Shown: positions 8,581 to 20,821, numbered from the stretch's first letter. The stretch is DNA of 64,000 nucleotides from Diplonema papillatum (GCA_030068145.1 JAPJBO010000591.1:62001-126000), one strand, 5' to 3'. Made by a program: numbers and translations. Notes: a model not told the origin generated them from the letters alone.

Positions 8581-11500
8581 ATTCCGCCAATGCGTCACCA
8601 CCGCGGTGAACGTGCCGGGACACCGGCTCGTGACAATGACCCTGGACATTGCGGCGCTGCGCCAAATCGTGTGGCGATTTAAAGTACCGCGGGAAATCTC
8701 TACGGAGGGGGGACCCAAGTGGGGCCTCTCGGACACAGAAGCTTACAGGGAAGCCGTACAGAGACTGGCCAACTCCGATTTCGCAGAACGGCTGGCAGCA
8801 CAGCGAGTGGAAGAGGCCTGGCTCGAGTGGTCACGAGTCAGTGAGCAGTACTTGCAGGATGCCTTCAGAATCCCTGCGGAAGAAAGGGGAAGAAGTACCG
8901 GCCGGGGGATAAAGACGTCACCTAAAAGAGTCAGCATCACGGCAAGCACTGCGAGCGACGGGTCGGGGGCGGCGAACAGCAGACAGCTACGGCTCCGGAA
9001 GGCCATCCACAGGATGGAACGCATCTGCAGCTACCTTGCGCAACGGCGCGGGCCGGAGGCAGTTCCGCATGAGGTATCCCGTTGCTGGCAGAACAGCAGG
9101 CGGCTGGCACAGGCGTGCATGAAAGATGGCCAAGGGACAGAAGGATTCCCGGATCATGAGGAGGCGAAGCAGCTTCTCACGGCATTGCGGGAAGAGACGA
9201 GCAGGCTCGGAAAGGAAGGATCGGCGGCCAGGTTTACGAAATACCGAGACAAGCTGAACGAGAGGGCCGATGCGAGCAGACGATGTCTGACAACCATCTG
9301 CGCCGGACGCGCTGAGCCGTCGGGGGTGTTGCGAAAGGGGGCGGGAGTGACTGCAAATGTTGACGAGATGGACGAGGTGCTGAACACTGCGTGGGACCCT
9401 ATCCTGCGTAAGTACAAGGACGGGCCAGAGCCGGAGTACGAGCCGTTTCGGGATCGGTTCCGGGATCACATCGGCCCACATATGATGGAAGCCGGAACAA
9501 TCACGGGGGAGGAGCTACGAATTCTGCTGAGGAAGAAGCCGAAGAAAAGCGCGTCAGGGGTGGATGGCTGGCGTATGGCTGAACTGCGGGAGTTGCCGCT
9601 CCCCCTGCTGAATGCACTTGCGGACGTCATGAACCTGGTCGAAGCAACTGGAGACTGGCCGGCAAGCATGACAACTGCGCTGGTGTCGATGGTGCCGAAG
9701 GATGAGAGTCAAGACCCGCTGCACACAAGACCGATAACCGTCACATCCGCCGTGTACCGCCTATGGGCCTGCCGCAGGCTGGCGGACATAGTACTATGGC
9801 AAGAGGAATGGATCGAAGAAGGACAGAAAGGCTTTCGACCAGGTCACCGGATCGAGGACGTCTTGATGGAAATTGGGCTCGAGATGGAGGACGCCTTGTT
9901 AGAAGGGGAGCCGCTCTACGGTGTGGCGCTGGACTTCCGGAAATGCTTCGACATGGTCCCACGAGAGATAGTACTGCGCTTAGCCGAGGACTTAGGATTG
10001 CACAATCGGGTTCTCAAGCCGCTGAGGGCTATCTACAGACTGCTCGCGAGACGCTTCAAGCTACCATTAGGGGTGGGCAGGGAGTTCAGTGTGACCAACG
10101 GTATCCTTCAAGGGTGCCCTGTATCCGTCATACTCATCAATGCCCTGCTGTCGGTAGTGATGAAAGCGGTCAAGAAAGAAGCGGAGGGTGTGAGTCCAAA
10201 GTCATACGCGGACGACGCCACACTGCTGTCCAGGCTGTCGGAGGCCGCCCTGCAAAAGGGAGTGGACGTAGTAGACGAGTTCTGCACACTCACCGGTATG
10301 GAGCTAAACCTCCAGAAGACGGTCGCGTTCTCGACGAGACGTAGGCATCAGTCGACTCTCAAACTCCGCAGCGTGGATGCGCTGCTGCGGTTTAGCAAAT
10401 CCGTCAAGTGCCTCGGGGTCCTAGTCTCGACGGCGAAGAATAGGACGGAAAGGTCCGACTCGGAGAGGGTGGAGAAGGCGGCTGCCCTGGCGGAAGGCCT
10501 CCGCCATGCGCCGTTCCGGTACGAAAAGCGGGTCCGGATTGTGCAGTCGAATGTGCTACCGGCGGCGCTGTCAGGCTGCTCTTTCGCGCCGGTATCGAAG
10601 GTGGCGATGAAACGGCTGACGACGTCGGTGATGGGACTGATCTGGGGTGGATCCAACCCGAAGCGCGCGAGGGAGATGGTCCTAAACTTTCAGGAGAAGG
10701 GCCACCTGACGGATCCCGGTACATGCCTAGCATATAGGGTGACGACAGCGTTTTACGCGGCGTGCGAGAGGTTGCCACGACTGCTGCCTCTGATGGAGAG
10801 CATCCGGGGAAGATACGCCGAGGGGGACCTACCCCTGGGGCCAGTTGGACTGGCGATGCGGAGCATGGGGGAGTGTGGACACGTATGGGGACCCGGGCCC
10901 CTGTCTCGCACGCTGAGGAATGGTGCAACATATGACCCGTTAGCCTCGGCACCTTCGAAGAGGGGACATGAAGTTAGGGCGGACTTGAGGGCGAAGACGT
11001 GGTCCCGACTGGTGGCGAGGCGGCCGGGATTTGAGGGCATACAGAGAGCCGACCTGGAGCGGACGAACACCTTCTGGAGGATGCGTGAATGTCCCGCGCA
11101 CACCGCGAGGCTTATACGTGTAGCGTTGGCGGGGGGGGTGAACACGGCTGAGTACACGTCGCGGATGAGGCAGGCCGGAGCTGAGCCGCAGGCGCCCAGC
11201 TGCAAGCACTGTGGAAGCGGCGACACCGAGGACGAGAAACACGTATTCTGGGACTGCGGAGCGTACTCGCACATACGGCGACGAGAGGCACATGCCGAGC
11301 TGATGGCAGCCAACCGGGCCGACTGGCCCAGATGCACGCTGGAACACGGAGTGGTAGTACCCGAGAATGCCCAATTCTCGAGGCGGCTCCAGGAGATGAT
11401 GGCTGAAATCCTTGCGGAACGGGCTGGGCTCGAAGCACGTGGCTGGGTGGCCAGGAACCCCACGACCCCCTGGTCGAGAGCGAATGCGATGCCTGCCGAG

Positions 11501-12910
11501 AAATTTGACCACCCCTTCGCGCGGATTGCCCCGGCATGGACGTGGGAGCGGAACAAGACCTGGGGACTACCGACGTTTTATGCGTTGGTAGCGTGGCTGT
11601 CGGACATGCAATGGACCGAGAACGGGCAGGTGTCAATGCTGGAGCTTGCGATCGACTTTGAACTCTTCTCGGGCCTCAGCATGCCGCTGCACGGGAATGC
11701 GCCGAAGGGGGTGAGAGAACGGGGAAACGTCCTGCGCTGCATGATGAGCGCGTTGGACAAGCTGGCGGCACAGCAAGGGCTGGGAAGCTGCATGAGAGGA
11801 GAGAGGGTGTGCCCGACGACGTCGCTGTCGTTCATGGGCATCACGGGGATATCGGGTATACGGCCCAGGCCACGCTTTCGCGAGGCACACACGGGGACGA
11901 TACTTGAGGAACAAGTGAAAGGAAGCGATGTAGGGACGCAGTGCCCGGCGTACCCTGACTGGGCGATCGGGAGAGCGGCGAGGTGGGCCCTGCCTGCCCC
12001 ACCACAACTGCACCCAGACCCCGTGCATATGCCGGGTGTCGATATAGAGAAGGCACTCGTCACGTGCGCGACCCATCACAAAGGGAAGTGTGAGGCGTGC
12101 AGAGCACTCGTCCGAAGGGACGTTCCCACGGTAGAGATGTGCTGCCGGCACCATCACCACGCGAACGATGGGCAGCCGATCGCGGTGTGCACAGAGCACA
12201 GCACGACGAAGTGCGGCGAGTGCAAGACGGCGGCGGCGTGTTGCCGCAGCGGGCATCATGCCTGCCGCACGCATGGCAGAGGGACCTGCCAAGAGTGCAA
12301 AAGGCTCCCTACGCTGACGCAGAGGCGACCGGCGGCATGTTGCAGCCGCGGCCACCACCAGTCCAACAAGCCGAACGTCGAGTCAACCCCCGGACGCAAC
12401 AAGAAGAAGAGGCCCTCCTCACCCACCCAGGTGGGTGTACAGCGGGAAACGCCAGTAGGAAAGCGAGCGGCGCGAGCGGCGCGAGCGGCGCGAGCGCCGC
12501 TCGCGGCAACTAAAAAGGAGACGGCGACGACCGGACGGGCGACCAAGAGGCCGCCACCAACGCCAGGAACCAGCGAACGACCAGCGCTGAAGAAGAGGGT
12601 GCTCGGCACCCCGAAGGAAGGCCTGATCGCCGGCCGCAAGCGGAAGAAGACGAAGGCGACCACCCCCGACTCAGGGGTGCAACGAAGGAAGAAGAAGGTA
12701 CCGAGGGCAAGCAGCTCTCAGAAACGACCGGGGACCACGGGCACACCAATGCCCTCGAAAGTGAAAAACGGACACACGTGCCCGCCCTCGTACTCGCCGA
12801 CTCAGTCTCTGGAATCGCAAGAAAGCCAAACCCCGCTAGCTCCGCAAATGCTCGACCTTGACGACGCAATGGCAGGTGACGACGTCATCCGATAACCTGA
12901 CTTTCAAGGC
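8581..12910 (+). mobile_element. LINE-A copy 2, 4.3-kb APE-type non-LTR retrotransposon
   Basis: The insert is bounded by about 50-bp direct repeats and filled by one open frame from its first bases to TAA at 12895. The first residues (PGHRLVTMTLDI) resemble the SDH-containing end of an APE endonuclease domain, so the insert is 5'-truncated just before the reverse transcriptase. The 3' untranslated part is only about 15 bases and has no poly(A). The intact frame and near identity to copy 1 suggest recent insertion. It lies in sense orientation in intron 1 of the Acl4-like gene. Confidence 0.9.
8582..12895 (+). CDS. LINE-A reverse transcriptase with zinc-knuckle and triplicated Cys/His modules
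   Basis: The frame is open from the insert edge; numbering here counts codon 1 at 8606. Residues 1-290 are a linker with charged helices. Reverse transcriptase spans about 300-600: RPITV, GFRPGH, LDFRKCFD (Asp443), NGILQGCPVS and YADD (Asp536, Asp537) are all present. A zf-RVT-like knuckle follows at about 866-885 (CKHCGSGDTEDEKHVFWDC). Residues 1154-1250 hold three modules of the form C-x2-H-x4-C-x2-C ... CC-x2/3-HH. A long basic Lys/Pro/Thr tail ends in DDAMAGDDVIR. There is no in-frame ATG at the start, consistent with truncation. Copying of RNA at a nicked target is the expected activity. The endonuclease that would nick the target is missing from this copy. Confidence 0.92.
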   Translation, partial: FRQCVTTAVNVPGHRLVTMTLDIAALRQIVWRFKVPREISTEGGPKWGLSDTEAYREAVQRLANSDFAERLAAQRVEEAWLEWSRVSEQYLQDAFRIPAEERGRSTGRGIKTSPKRVSITASTASDGSGAANSRQLRLRKAIHRMERICSYLAQRRGPEAVPHEVSRCWQNSRRLAQACMKDGQGTEGFPDHEEAKQLLTALREETSRLGKEGSAARFTKYRDKLNERADASRRCLTTICAGRAEPSGVLRKGAGVTANVDEMDEVLNTAWDPILRKYKDGPEPEYEPFRDRFRDHIGPHMMEAGTITGEELRILLRKKPKKSASGVDGWRMAELRELPLPLLNALADVMNLVEATGDWPASMTTALVSMVPKDESQDPLHTRPITVTSAVYRLWACRRLADIVLWQEEWIEEGQKGFRPGHRIEDVLMEIGLEMEDALLEGEPLYGVALDFRKCFDMVPREIVLRLAEDLGLHNRVLKPLRAIYRLLARRFKLPLGVGREFSVTNGILQGCPVSVILINALLSVVMKAVKKEAEGVSPKSYADDATLLSRLSEAALQKGVDVVDEFCTLTGMELNLQKTVAFSTRRRHQSTLKLRSVDALLRFSKSVKCLGVLVSTAKNRTERSDSERVEKAAALAEGLRHAPFRYEKRVRIVQSNVLPAALSGCSFAPVSKVAMKRLTTSVMGLIWGGSNPKRAREMVLNFQEKGHLTDPGTCLAYRVTTAFYAACERLPRLLPLMESIRGRYAEGDLPLGPVGLAMRSMGECGHVWGPGPLSRTLRNGATYDPLASAPSKRGHEVRADLRAKTWSRLVARRPGFEGIQRADLERTNTFWRMRECPAHTARLIRVALAGGVNTAEYTSRMRQAGAEPQAPSCKHCGSGDTEDEKHVFWDCGAYSHIRRREAHAELMAANRADWPRCTLEHGVVVPENAQFSRRLQEMMAEILAERAGLEARGWVARNPTTPWSRANAMPAEKFDHPFARIAPAWTWERNKTWGLPTFYALVAWLSDMQWTENGQVSMLELAIDFELFSGLSMPLHGNAPKGVRERGNVLRCMMSALDKLAAQQGLGSCMRGERVCPTTSLSFMGITGISGIRPRPRFREAHTGTILEEQVKGSDVGTQCPAYPDWAIGRAARWALPAPPQLHPDPVHMPGVDIEKALVTCATHHKGKCEACRALVRRDVPTVEMCCRHHHHANDGQPIAVCTEHSTTKCGECKTAAACCRSGHHACRTHGRGTCQECKRLPTLTQRRPAACCSRGHHQSNKPNVESTPGRNKKKRPSSPTQVGVQRETPVGKRAARAARAARAPLAATKKETATTGRATKRPPPTPGTSERPALKKRVLGTPKEGLIAGRKRKKTKATTPDSGVQRRKKKVPRASSSQKRPGTTGTPMPSKVKNGHTCPPSYSPTQSLESQESQTPLAPQMLDLDDAMAGDDVIR

Positions 12911-12960
12911 AGTGCATGCTAATCCATGTGGTTCATGTACTTAAAAGAACTCAATGCTTA
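12911..12960 (+). repeat. Right target-site duplication of LINE-A copy 2
   Basis: Repeats 8531-8580 with two differences and is identical to the flanks of copy 1. It is followed by the FB1 right arm, exactly as at 889. Confidence 0.75.
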
Positions 12961-12993
12961 ACGGCTTATCACGTGGGCGGCCCTGAGATTACC
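12961..12993 (+). repeat. Right arm of foldback repeat FB1
   Basis: acggcttatcacgtgggcgg and ccctgagattaccc are shared with 889-920; the repeat then breaks off into unrelated sequence before exon 2. Confidence 0.7.
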
Positions 12994-13077
12994 CTGGGCC
13001 CTCGGAAAAGAAGAAAATGGCGGGTGGTTCCTCGCCGGTGTGCATGCTTCTTCGATCCCTGCCTTCAAACCACACAG

Positions 13078-13678
13078 GAGAAGAAGAGCTTGCGAAGCAG
13101 GTCCTCGACGAGAGCATCCGGCTTGCGCCCGACCAAGGACACAGCAAGTACATGTCGATAGGGCAAATGCTCGGCGGGGCCGAGGCGCTGGCGTACTACC
13201 AAAAAGGTGCCAACAACCTGGTTGCTGCGATCGAAGCCGCGCCGACGCCCGAGGAGAAGCTGGAGCTGAAGGACATCCTCGCGAAGTCCTTCTGTGCCGT
13301 CGCCGAGCTTTGGACGACGGACCTCTGCATGGAGGACGGCGCCGAGCACAACTGCAAGGCCGCCCTCGACTTCGCCTGCGAGCAGTCCCCCGAGAACCCC
13401 GAAGTGCACGCGCTCTACGCGCAGCTGTACCTTCGCAAGGACGACCTAACGGCTTGCAAGGCCTCGCTCGCCCGCACCATGGCCCTGCTCCAAGACGCGC
13501 CGGACGACACGATGCCGGGCGTCGAGTCACGGATCGAAATCGCGAAGCTGCTCCTGCAGGTCGACGAGTTCTCCGAGGCGTACGGGCTCCTCAAGAGCAT
13601 CCTCCTCGATGACGACGGCAACGGGTACCTGTACTACCTCATGGCCGAGTGCCTCCGGCGCATGCAGAAGTTCCAAAG
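13078..13678 (+). CDS. Acl4-like TPR chaperone, exon 2
   Basis: The exon is entered after ccacacag with two bases completing the codon begun in exon 1, giving SYL-GEEELAKQVLDESIRLAP. It carries most of the TPR helices and the stretches typical of Acl4-family proteins: SKYMSIGQMLGGAEALAYYQ, AVAELWTTDLCMED, CEQSPENPEVHALYAQL, ESRIEIAKLLLQVDEFSEA and YLYYLMAECLRRMQKFQ. The family's conserved AELYMTDLC-like segment is clear. It ends in phase 2 (caa ag|gtgcgc), which exon 3 completes. GC content and third-position GC are very high compared with the introns. Confidence 0.88.
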
Positions 13679-13808
13679 GTGCGCAGTTCGTTCCATGACC
13701 ACACAAGGCGCACGATCCACTTACAAGTGATGTCACTGCCCACGTATTCTTCGTAGTAACAATGCATTGTAAACACGAAAGTGGTGCGTTTGATTGTAGC
13801 TTATGCAC

Positions 13809-14107
13809 CATGGCAGTCTACCTGGCTGTTACTGGCAGTTACTGGCAGCGCAGAGCAGGGGTGTGCGTGATTTAAACGCTGGGTGTACTTAGCAAAATTT
13901 GCATGGCAGTCTACCTGACGGTTACTGGCTGTTACTGGCAGTTACTGGCAGCGCAGAGCAGGGGTGTACGTGATTTAAACGCTGGGTGTACTTAGCAAAA
14001 TTTGCATGGCAGTCTACCTGACGGTTACTGGCTGTTACTGGCTGTTACTGGCAGTTACTGGCAGCGCAGAGCAGGGGTGTGCGTGATTTAAACGCTGGGT
14101 GTACTTC
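13809..14107 (+). repeat. Tandem array, about 93-104 bp unit, three copies
   Basis: Each unit starts catggcagtctacctg and contains gttactggcagcgcagagca, gtgatttaaacgctgggtgt and acttagcaaaatttg. Internally the 11-bp gttactggctg/gttactggcag motif varies in number, which explains the length differences. Confidence 0.95.
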
Positions 14108-16920
14108 GAAAATTTTGACCTCCACCCAGATTTCGGCAATGTTTTCTCCAGGTTTCGGGTTTTCTGAGTTTGGAACGGAGGAGGGGCAACAAAATACTCT
14201 CGGGTTTTCTTCCCACGCGGTAGCGCCTGCCCGCGCAAAAGGCTCTGAAAAAAGCGCTACTCGAAAAACAGGCGCACATTTCGCTGAACGTACCATCTGT
14301 CTTGCACTCATCCTCATCCACCAGTCTTCGTCACCATCTTGACGCAGTTCTCGACAACCTCTTTCAGAGTTGCGATGACTTGGGAGGTTCCGCCTCCTCG
14401 GGGCAACCTTCCAGACCGTCATGTACCCGCTTTTCGCGTATCTTTGTGAAGTTGGGCGTTGGATCATCCGACAAGCTGGATGTCAGCCAAGTTCGTAGCG
14501 CGATCAGCCGGCTTGCTTCAGCCCTATGGACACCGAGTTGCCAGAAAAGATGACCGTGGCGAGTGTGATGTATTCCGCTATTTTTGCTGCACAATGGAAC
14601 GAAGGAGGGTTTAAAAAGGTACCCAAGACGAAGCAGCAAGCAGTGACACTCCCAGGTGTATCTTCCCAGCAGCTTCAGGAAAAGCTGCTGGGAAGCTCCC
14701 ACAGCGTCTAGCGACGCTGGGATTCGCGGCGGTTCGCGGAGGCGCGTCCTTGAGCAAGGTGTGGTGAAAAAGGAGCTCGTAAGCTGGTTGAAGGAGGACG
14801 TTGTTTCACCAGCTGCGCTTCCGCGCGTGGCCAGCGTAAACGGGAGGAGAGACCGTTCCAGTCCGCACCTCACCCCACAGCCTTCTTCTCCGCTGGCAAA
14901 GGACCATTGGGATAGTAGCCATTGGGACAATCCCATGGTACCGCGCGAATGGCGCGATCGGGCCCACGGCAGCGCAGGCCAGCTGCAACGGTGGTCGCGC
15001 GCAGCGATGTGCTCAAAATGTACTGCATAGAGCTCTGGATGTCCGGCGGTGCGAAAAGGTCATGAGACGAGTCTCCATGGTCTGCTGCCCCAACGGTCTA
15101 CTTGTTTGCGCCGTCTTCGTCAACAAACAAGTCGCGCAGAAGAAAGCAAGCGACGGGGGAACAAGGGCAAATCCAACCAAGCCGCCCTGGACATCTGCGG
15201 TACTGCAGCAAAACTAGAAATGCATGACTGAAAACAAAACTGACGTGAAATATGAACCAGAGTGGGGCGATGTCAGTCTATTAATGAATTACAACTCGGG
15301 TTCGTCAAGGAGCTGAGGCACTTGATCGGCAGCTACTTCTTCGTCTTCCCCTTTCTTAGCAGCTTCGCGGGCGGGATCGGGTAATGGAATCTCCGCATCG
15401 TGCTTCTGTAAAGCTGCCCGATAGTGTTTGCGTTTGTGCTTCCTCGGAGGATCAAGCTCATGTTCGAGGAGACACGTTTTCAGAAAGGCGATGTTTTTAT
15501 ACCCTATCGACGTCAGGAATCTTTCTTCTGAAGGCGCCCCACTGTTGATTTTGCCCCCCGGCACGACACTGCTGCAGCAACAGGACTTTCGACCACTCCT
15601 TCGTGCAGTCGAATCGGAGCGGAATCGATGCGAGCAGGCCTTCTCGTTTCCTCTTTCTGCCAGCCACCAGGTCAGCTTCCTCCTGCTTGGACTGGTTCCA
15701 CAACAGTCACAGTCTTTCTCGAACTAGACGCGCTGGCAATCAGATTCGGCAACGGTGGAACCGAAGGCAGCTCTCCTTCTTTGCAGCAGACCTTCGTCGA
15801 ATGAGCTCGTCCCGCACGTTTGTATGAGTATGAGTAGCGATTTGGAGGACCTTCTTCATCTTCTCGCGCATCCCTTTCAAAACAGACGGTCCAAGTGCCA
15901 GATTTCTCGTCACACTTGATACCTCCTCATCGGGCGGCAGTACTGCACAGGCTCGTAGTAACATCCGGCGGCAACCCGATGAACGACGCTCCGGAGACAG
16001 TCATCATCTGACGCCGTGGAGATGTCGGGTATTAGAACGGTCCACTCCCTTCCCCCCTTCAAGCCCAAGAAACATTTTCCCCCCGTAGAAACGCGTGCGG
16101 GGCAGTGTGGCTCCTGCGCCAGCCGCGCCAGGCCGCGCCAGAAAACCCTGTATGGCGCGTTTGGCGCGATTGGCGCGCCCTCAGTGTTGTCACCAGGATT
16201 TGACAACTTTTTCACTTTGGGATCATCATTCGTCCATTTTCTCGGCGATCCCGGCGTGCGTTCCGACAAGTTTTTGGTCCGAGAAGATCGATGACGAAAT
16301 CTTCCAGAAAACCTGTTCCCAGAGGGTGTCAACCTATTCTGGTGCCTTCCCACACCTCCTATCCTTCCAGAGCCAGTGAAAAACAAGCTTTTTCTAGTTC
16401 CAGGGGATCGATCCCTGCAAGGGTTTGCTGGCGTTTTTCGACCGGTTTTGACGGGTACAATGCGGGTGTAATCCATGGGCCGACGAACCACAAGAATCCA
16501 CCTACGTTTCCGGGTCTATTTGGCACCGTTCTCTTCATCCGAGAAAAGAGCGAGCAAAAAGTCGTCGGAAAAGATTTGCTACGTGGACCAGTATCACCAC
16601 GTGATTTCACTGCCACGAATTTCGTAGTACTAACAATCTCGCGGGTTGCCCTTCAATGCATTGTGCAGGCAATACCCGATGCTAGCTTGAGGGGCAGTGT
16701 GTTCTGTCTGAACGCCAAGCTGATATTTGATTCCAAGGGGTTCTTTCCGTTTTCACATTTCTTTCTCGAAGCTCCTGCAGCCCGAGTTCCGGGAAAAGTC
16801 CCTCAATAACCTGGTGAGATATCTTGGCGTCGGTCGGTCACAAATTGTTACGAACCAAGGCAAGCAAGTAAAGTGTACACGAAAGAAGCCATGCATGACC
16901 CTCCCAGTCCGTATTCGCTT

Positions 16921-16994
16921 TAAAAGAACCCATTCGACGAAGGTCACCCGGAGACTTTAAAATCCTGGATTCTCAAGCGAACTATAACTCTAAG
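16921..16994 (+). repeat. 60-bp pre-exon motif, copy 3
   Basis: taaaagaacccattcgacga, aggtcacccggagactttaa and tctcaagcgaact followed by actctaaga. It ends 27 bases before exon 3 of the Acl4-like gene. Confidence 0.88.
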
Positions 16995-17021
16995 AACGCT
17001 AAAACCTCCCCCCCCCTCCAG

Positions 17022-17316
17022 GAGCTACCGCCATCTCCTGAAGGCGAAAGGCATCGCCAGCCGGGTAGCCGGCGACAGCGACGAGCAAGGGGACGACGGG
17101 CCCCAGGCGTTCTTGGCCAAGGTGGACACACTGCTCGCCGAAGTGCGGGCGAACCTGTCGCCCCCGCAGGCGCAGACCGAGGAACAAAACCTCGACGCCG
17201 GCTGGGTCACCGACTCGGACGACGAACGCGAAGTTACGCCGAAGGAAGCGGCGGAGATCCTCCGGCAGGCCATGCCGCAGCAAGAGTTCGTGTCGGGCGA
17301 TGCGCAGATGTCCTAA
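17022..17316 (+). CDS. Acl4-like TPR chaperone, exon 3 (C-terminus)
   Basis: One base completes the phase-2 codon of exon 2, giving KFQ-RSYRHLLKAKGIASRV. The exon ends at TAA after an acidic C-terminal segment (DAGWVTDSDDEREVTPKEAA, FVSGDAQMS). Tryptophan within an acidic tail is also seen in yeast Acl4. The three exons total 1110 coding bases, exactly 370 codons with the stop, which supports the splice sites. Truncated copies of this exon end follow immediately. Confidence 0.88.
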
Positions 17317-17662
17317 GAAAGGGGGCGTGGAGAAGAAGGAGGAGAAGAAGTTCACTTCGGCTTCCATGGTGTGCGTGGATGTAGGAACTCACTGACTCCG
17401 ACGACGAACGCGAAATTTCGCCGAAGGAAGCAGCGGAGATCCATGCCGCAGCAAGGGTTCGTGTCGGGCGATGCGCAGCTGTCGGCGTGGAGAAGAAGGA
17501 GAAGAAGTTCACTTCGGCTTCCATGGTGTTCGCCATCGGATTAAAGGGCGCGGATGTAGCAACTCACCGACTCCGACGACGAACGCGAAATTTCGCCAGC
17601 GGCGGTGATCCTCGGCAGGCCATGCCGCAGCAAGAGTTCGTGTCGGGCGATGCGCAGATCTC
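17317..17662 (+). pseudogene. Two tandem copies of the Acl4-like exon 3 end
   Basis: At about 17391-17480 and 17566-17662 the stretches gactccgacgacgaacgcga, ccatgccgcagcaag and tgtcgggcgatgcgcag recur. The flanking aagaagttcacttcggcttc also repeats between them. Each copy has small internal deletions relative to 17206-17316. They start inside the exon, so they cannot be spliced alternatives with an intact frame. Confidence 0.85.
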
Positions 17663-17867
17663 ATGGTGATGATAATGATGATGGGAAGAGAGAGTTGTTT
17701 TCGTTGAACGCAGCCTGATCGTTTTTTTGGATCCAGGACGCAAGTGAAAACGCCACGGTTTGCGGCGACGAGCTTCTCATTTCCACCACCATTTCATGTT
17801 CGGATGACAAGAAATGGTTTGGTCAGGTCACCGTCAGTGAATAACCTCGAAACCGAAAATCCAGAAT

Positions 17868-18600
17868 CGTAGAATGGCCCGGCTTTGCGAAAAGGAAGGC
17901 GCCTTTCCTGCGCGCAGACGCAGGCCCCACCGCTTGCAACGTCGAGCGTCCCTCGTCACCCGCAGCGGGGCGCACCCGAAGTGCGCCGCCTGGTAAGGAC
18001 AAGAAACTTCCTGTGCTATGCACGTCGACCCAAGTTAGGTCGCCCACATCGAACGCGACCGAGAGTCAATGTCTCCTTCTTATCGTAAGATGCGCAATTG
18101 TTCATGCGCATCTTATTCGGGCCGGCCAACGTTCCCATCCCGGCGTCCCTGCAGAGCGTCAGCAGGGCGCTGGCGTTCGACGCGTTGCCCAAAAAGGAAG
18201 ACACCTCTCCTACGCGCAGACGCAGGCTCCGCCGCTTGCAACGTCGCGAGCGTCCCTCGTCACCCGCAGCGGGGCGCACCCGAAGTGCGCCGCCTGGTAA
18301 GGACAAGAAACGTCCTGTGCTATGCACGTCGACCCAAGTTAGGTTGCCCACATCGAACGCGACCGAGAGTCTTAATAAGATGCGCAATTGTTCATGCGCA
18401 TCTTATTCGGGCCGGCCAACGTTCCCATCCCGGCGTCCCTGCGGAGCGTCAGCAGGGCGCTGGCGTTCGACGCGTTGCTCAAAAAGGAAGGCACCCTCTC
18501 CTACGCGCAGACGCAGGCTCCGCCGCTTGCAACGTCGCGAGCGTCCCTCGTCACCCGCAGCGGGCGGCACCCAAAGTTTGCCGGGACAAGAAAACTTTCT
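17868..18600 (+). repeat. Tandem array, about 290-bp unit, 2.5 copies, coding-like
   Basis: The unit is marked by tgcgcaattgttcatgcgca at 18091 and 18381. It contains a GC-rich stretch of exon-like composition (frame with PASLRSVSRALAFDALLKKE and PLATSRASLVTRSG) ending at a good donor, cctg|gtaagg, at about 17991 and 18295. The third copy diverges before the donor. I do not recognise the encoded peptide; it could be the duplicated exon of an unknown gene or a GC-rich satellite. Confidence 0.7.
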
Positions 18601-20634
<2,034 letters not shown>

Positions 20635-20821
20635 CGTGGTCGTACTTTCGTAAAGGGAGGCACCACGTTAAAACGGGTCCGCAACACACACACACACACA
20701 CACACACACCCACAAAAAGAAAAAAAGCAGTAATTTATGGTCTTCCGCTGAAAACAACAACAACCTCTTTTTCTCTTTTTCTTCTCTCTCGCTCTCTCTC
20801 AAAAGAAGGAGAGAGAAAAAT

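Larger units (their letters stand above)
6959..13077 (+). other. Intron 1 of the Acl4-like gene (6.1 kb) with LINE-A copy 2
   Basis: Donor gtgtgcc, acceptor ccacacag. From 6990 to 7290 there are three related stretches with agcaggaattagttg and gaacgtttctgtaagtgcgc. At 7360-7460 the phrase ttcccgtgtccaagttcagc occurs twice in tandem. Decayed exon copies lie at 7161 and 7810, a reversed dispersed repeat at 7912-7962, a foldback half at 8353, and the LINE at 8581-12910. I see no other gene inside. Confidence 0.8.
13679..17021 (+). other. Intron 2 of the Acl4-like gene (3.3 kb)
   Basis: Donor gtgcgcag, acceptor cccctccag after a C-run. It holds a tandem array at 13809-14107 and the 60-bp motif at 16921-16994. 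Some moderately long open frames occur, for example 15289-15564 on the - strand (91 codons; KRKHYRAALQKHDAEIPLP), but I recognise nothing in them and they may be chance or worn transposon sequence. The short palindromic cttcccagcagcttcagg...gctgctgggaag lies at 14663-14695. Confidence 0.7.

Noticed and set aside
8606-8608. Start codon for the LINE-A frame at 8606
   Set aside because: The codon is GTG and the frame is open to the insert edge, where it looks like the end of an APE domain. Truncation explains it better than an alternative start.
14364-14936. 190-codon minus-strand frame in intron 2 of the Acl4-like gene
   Set aside because: Composition is irregular, there is no recognisable domain, and + strand frames of the same region are equally good; not supported as a gene.
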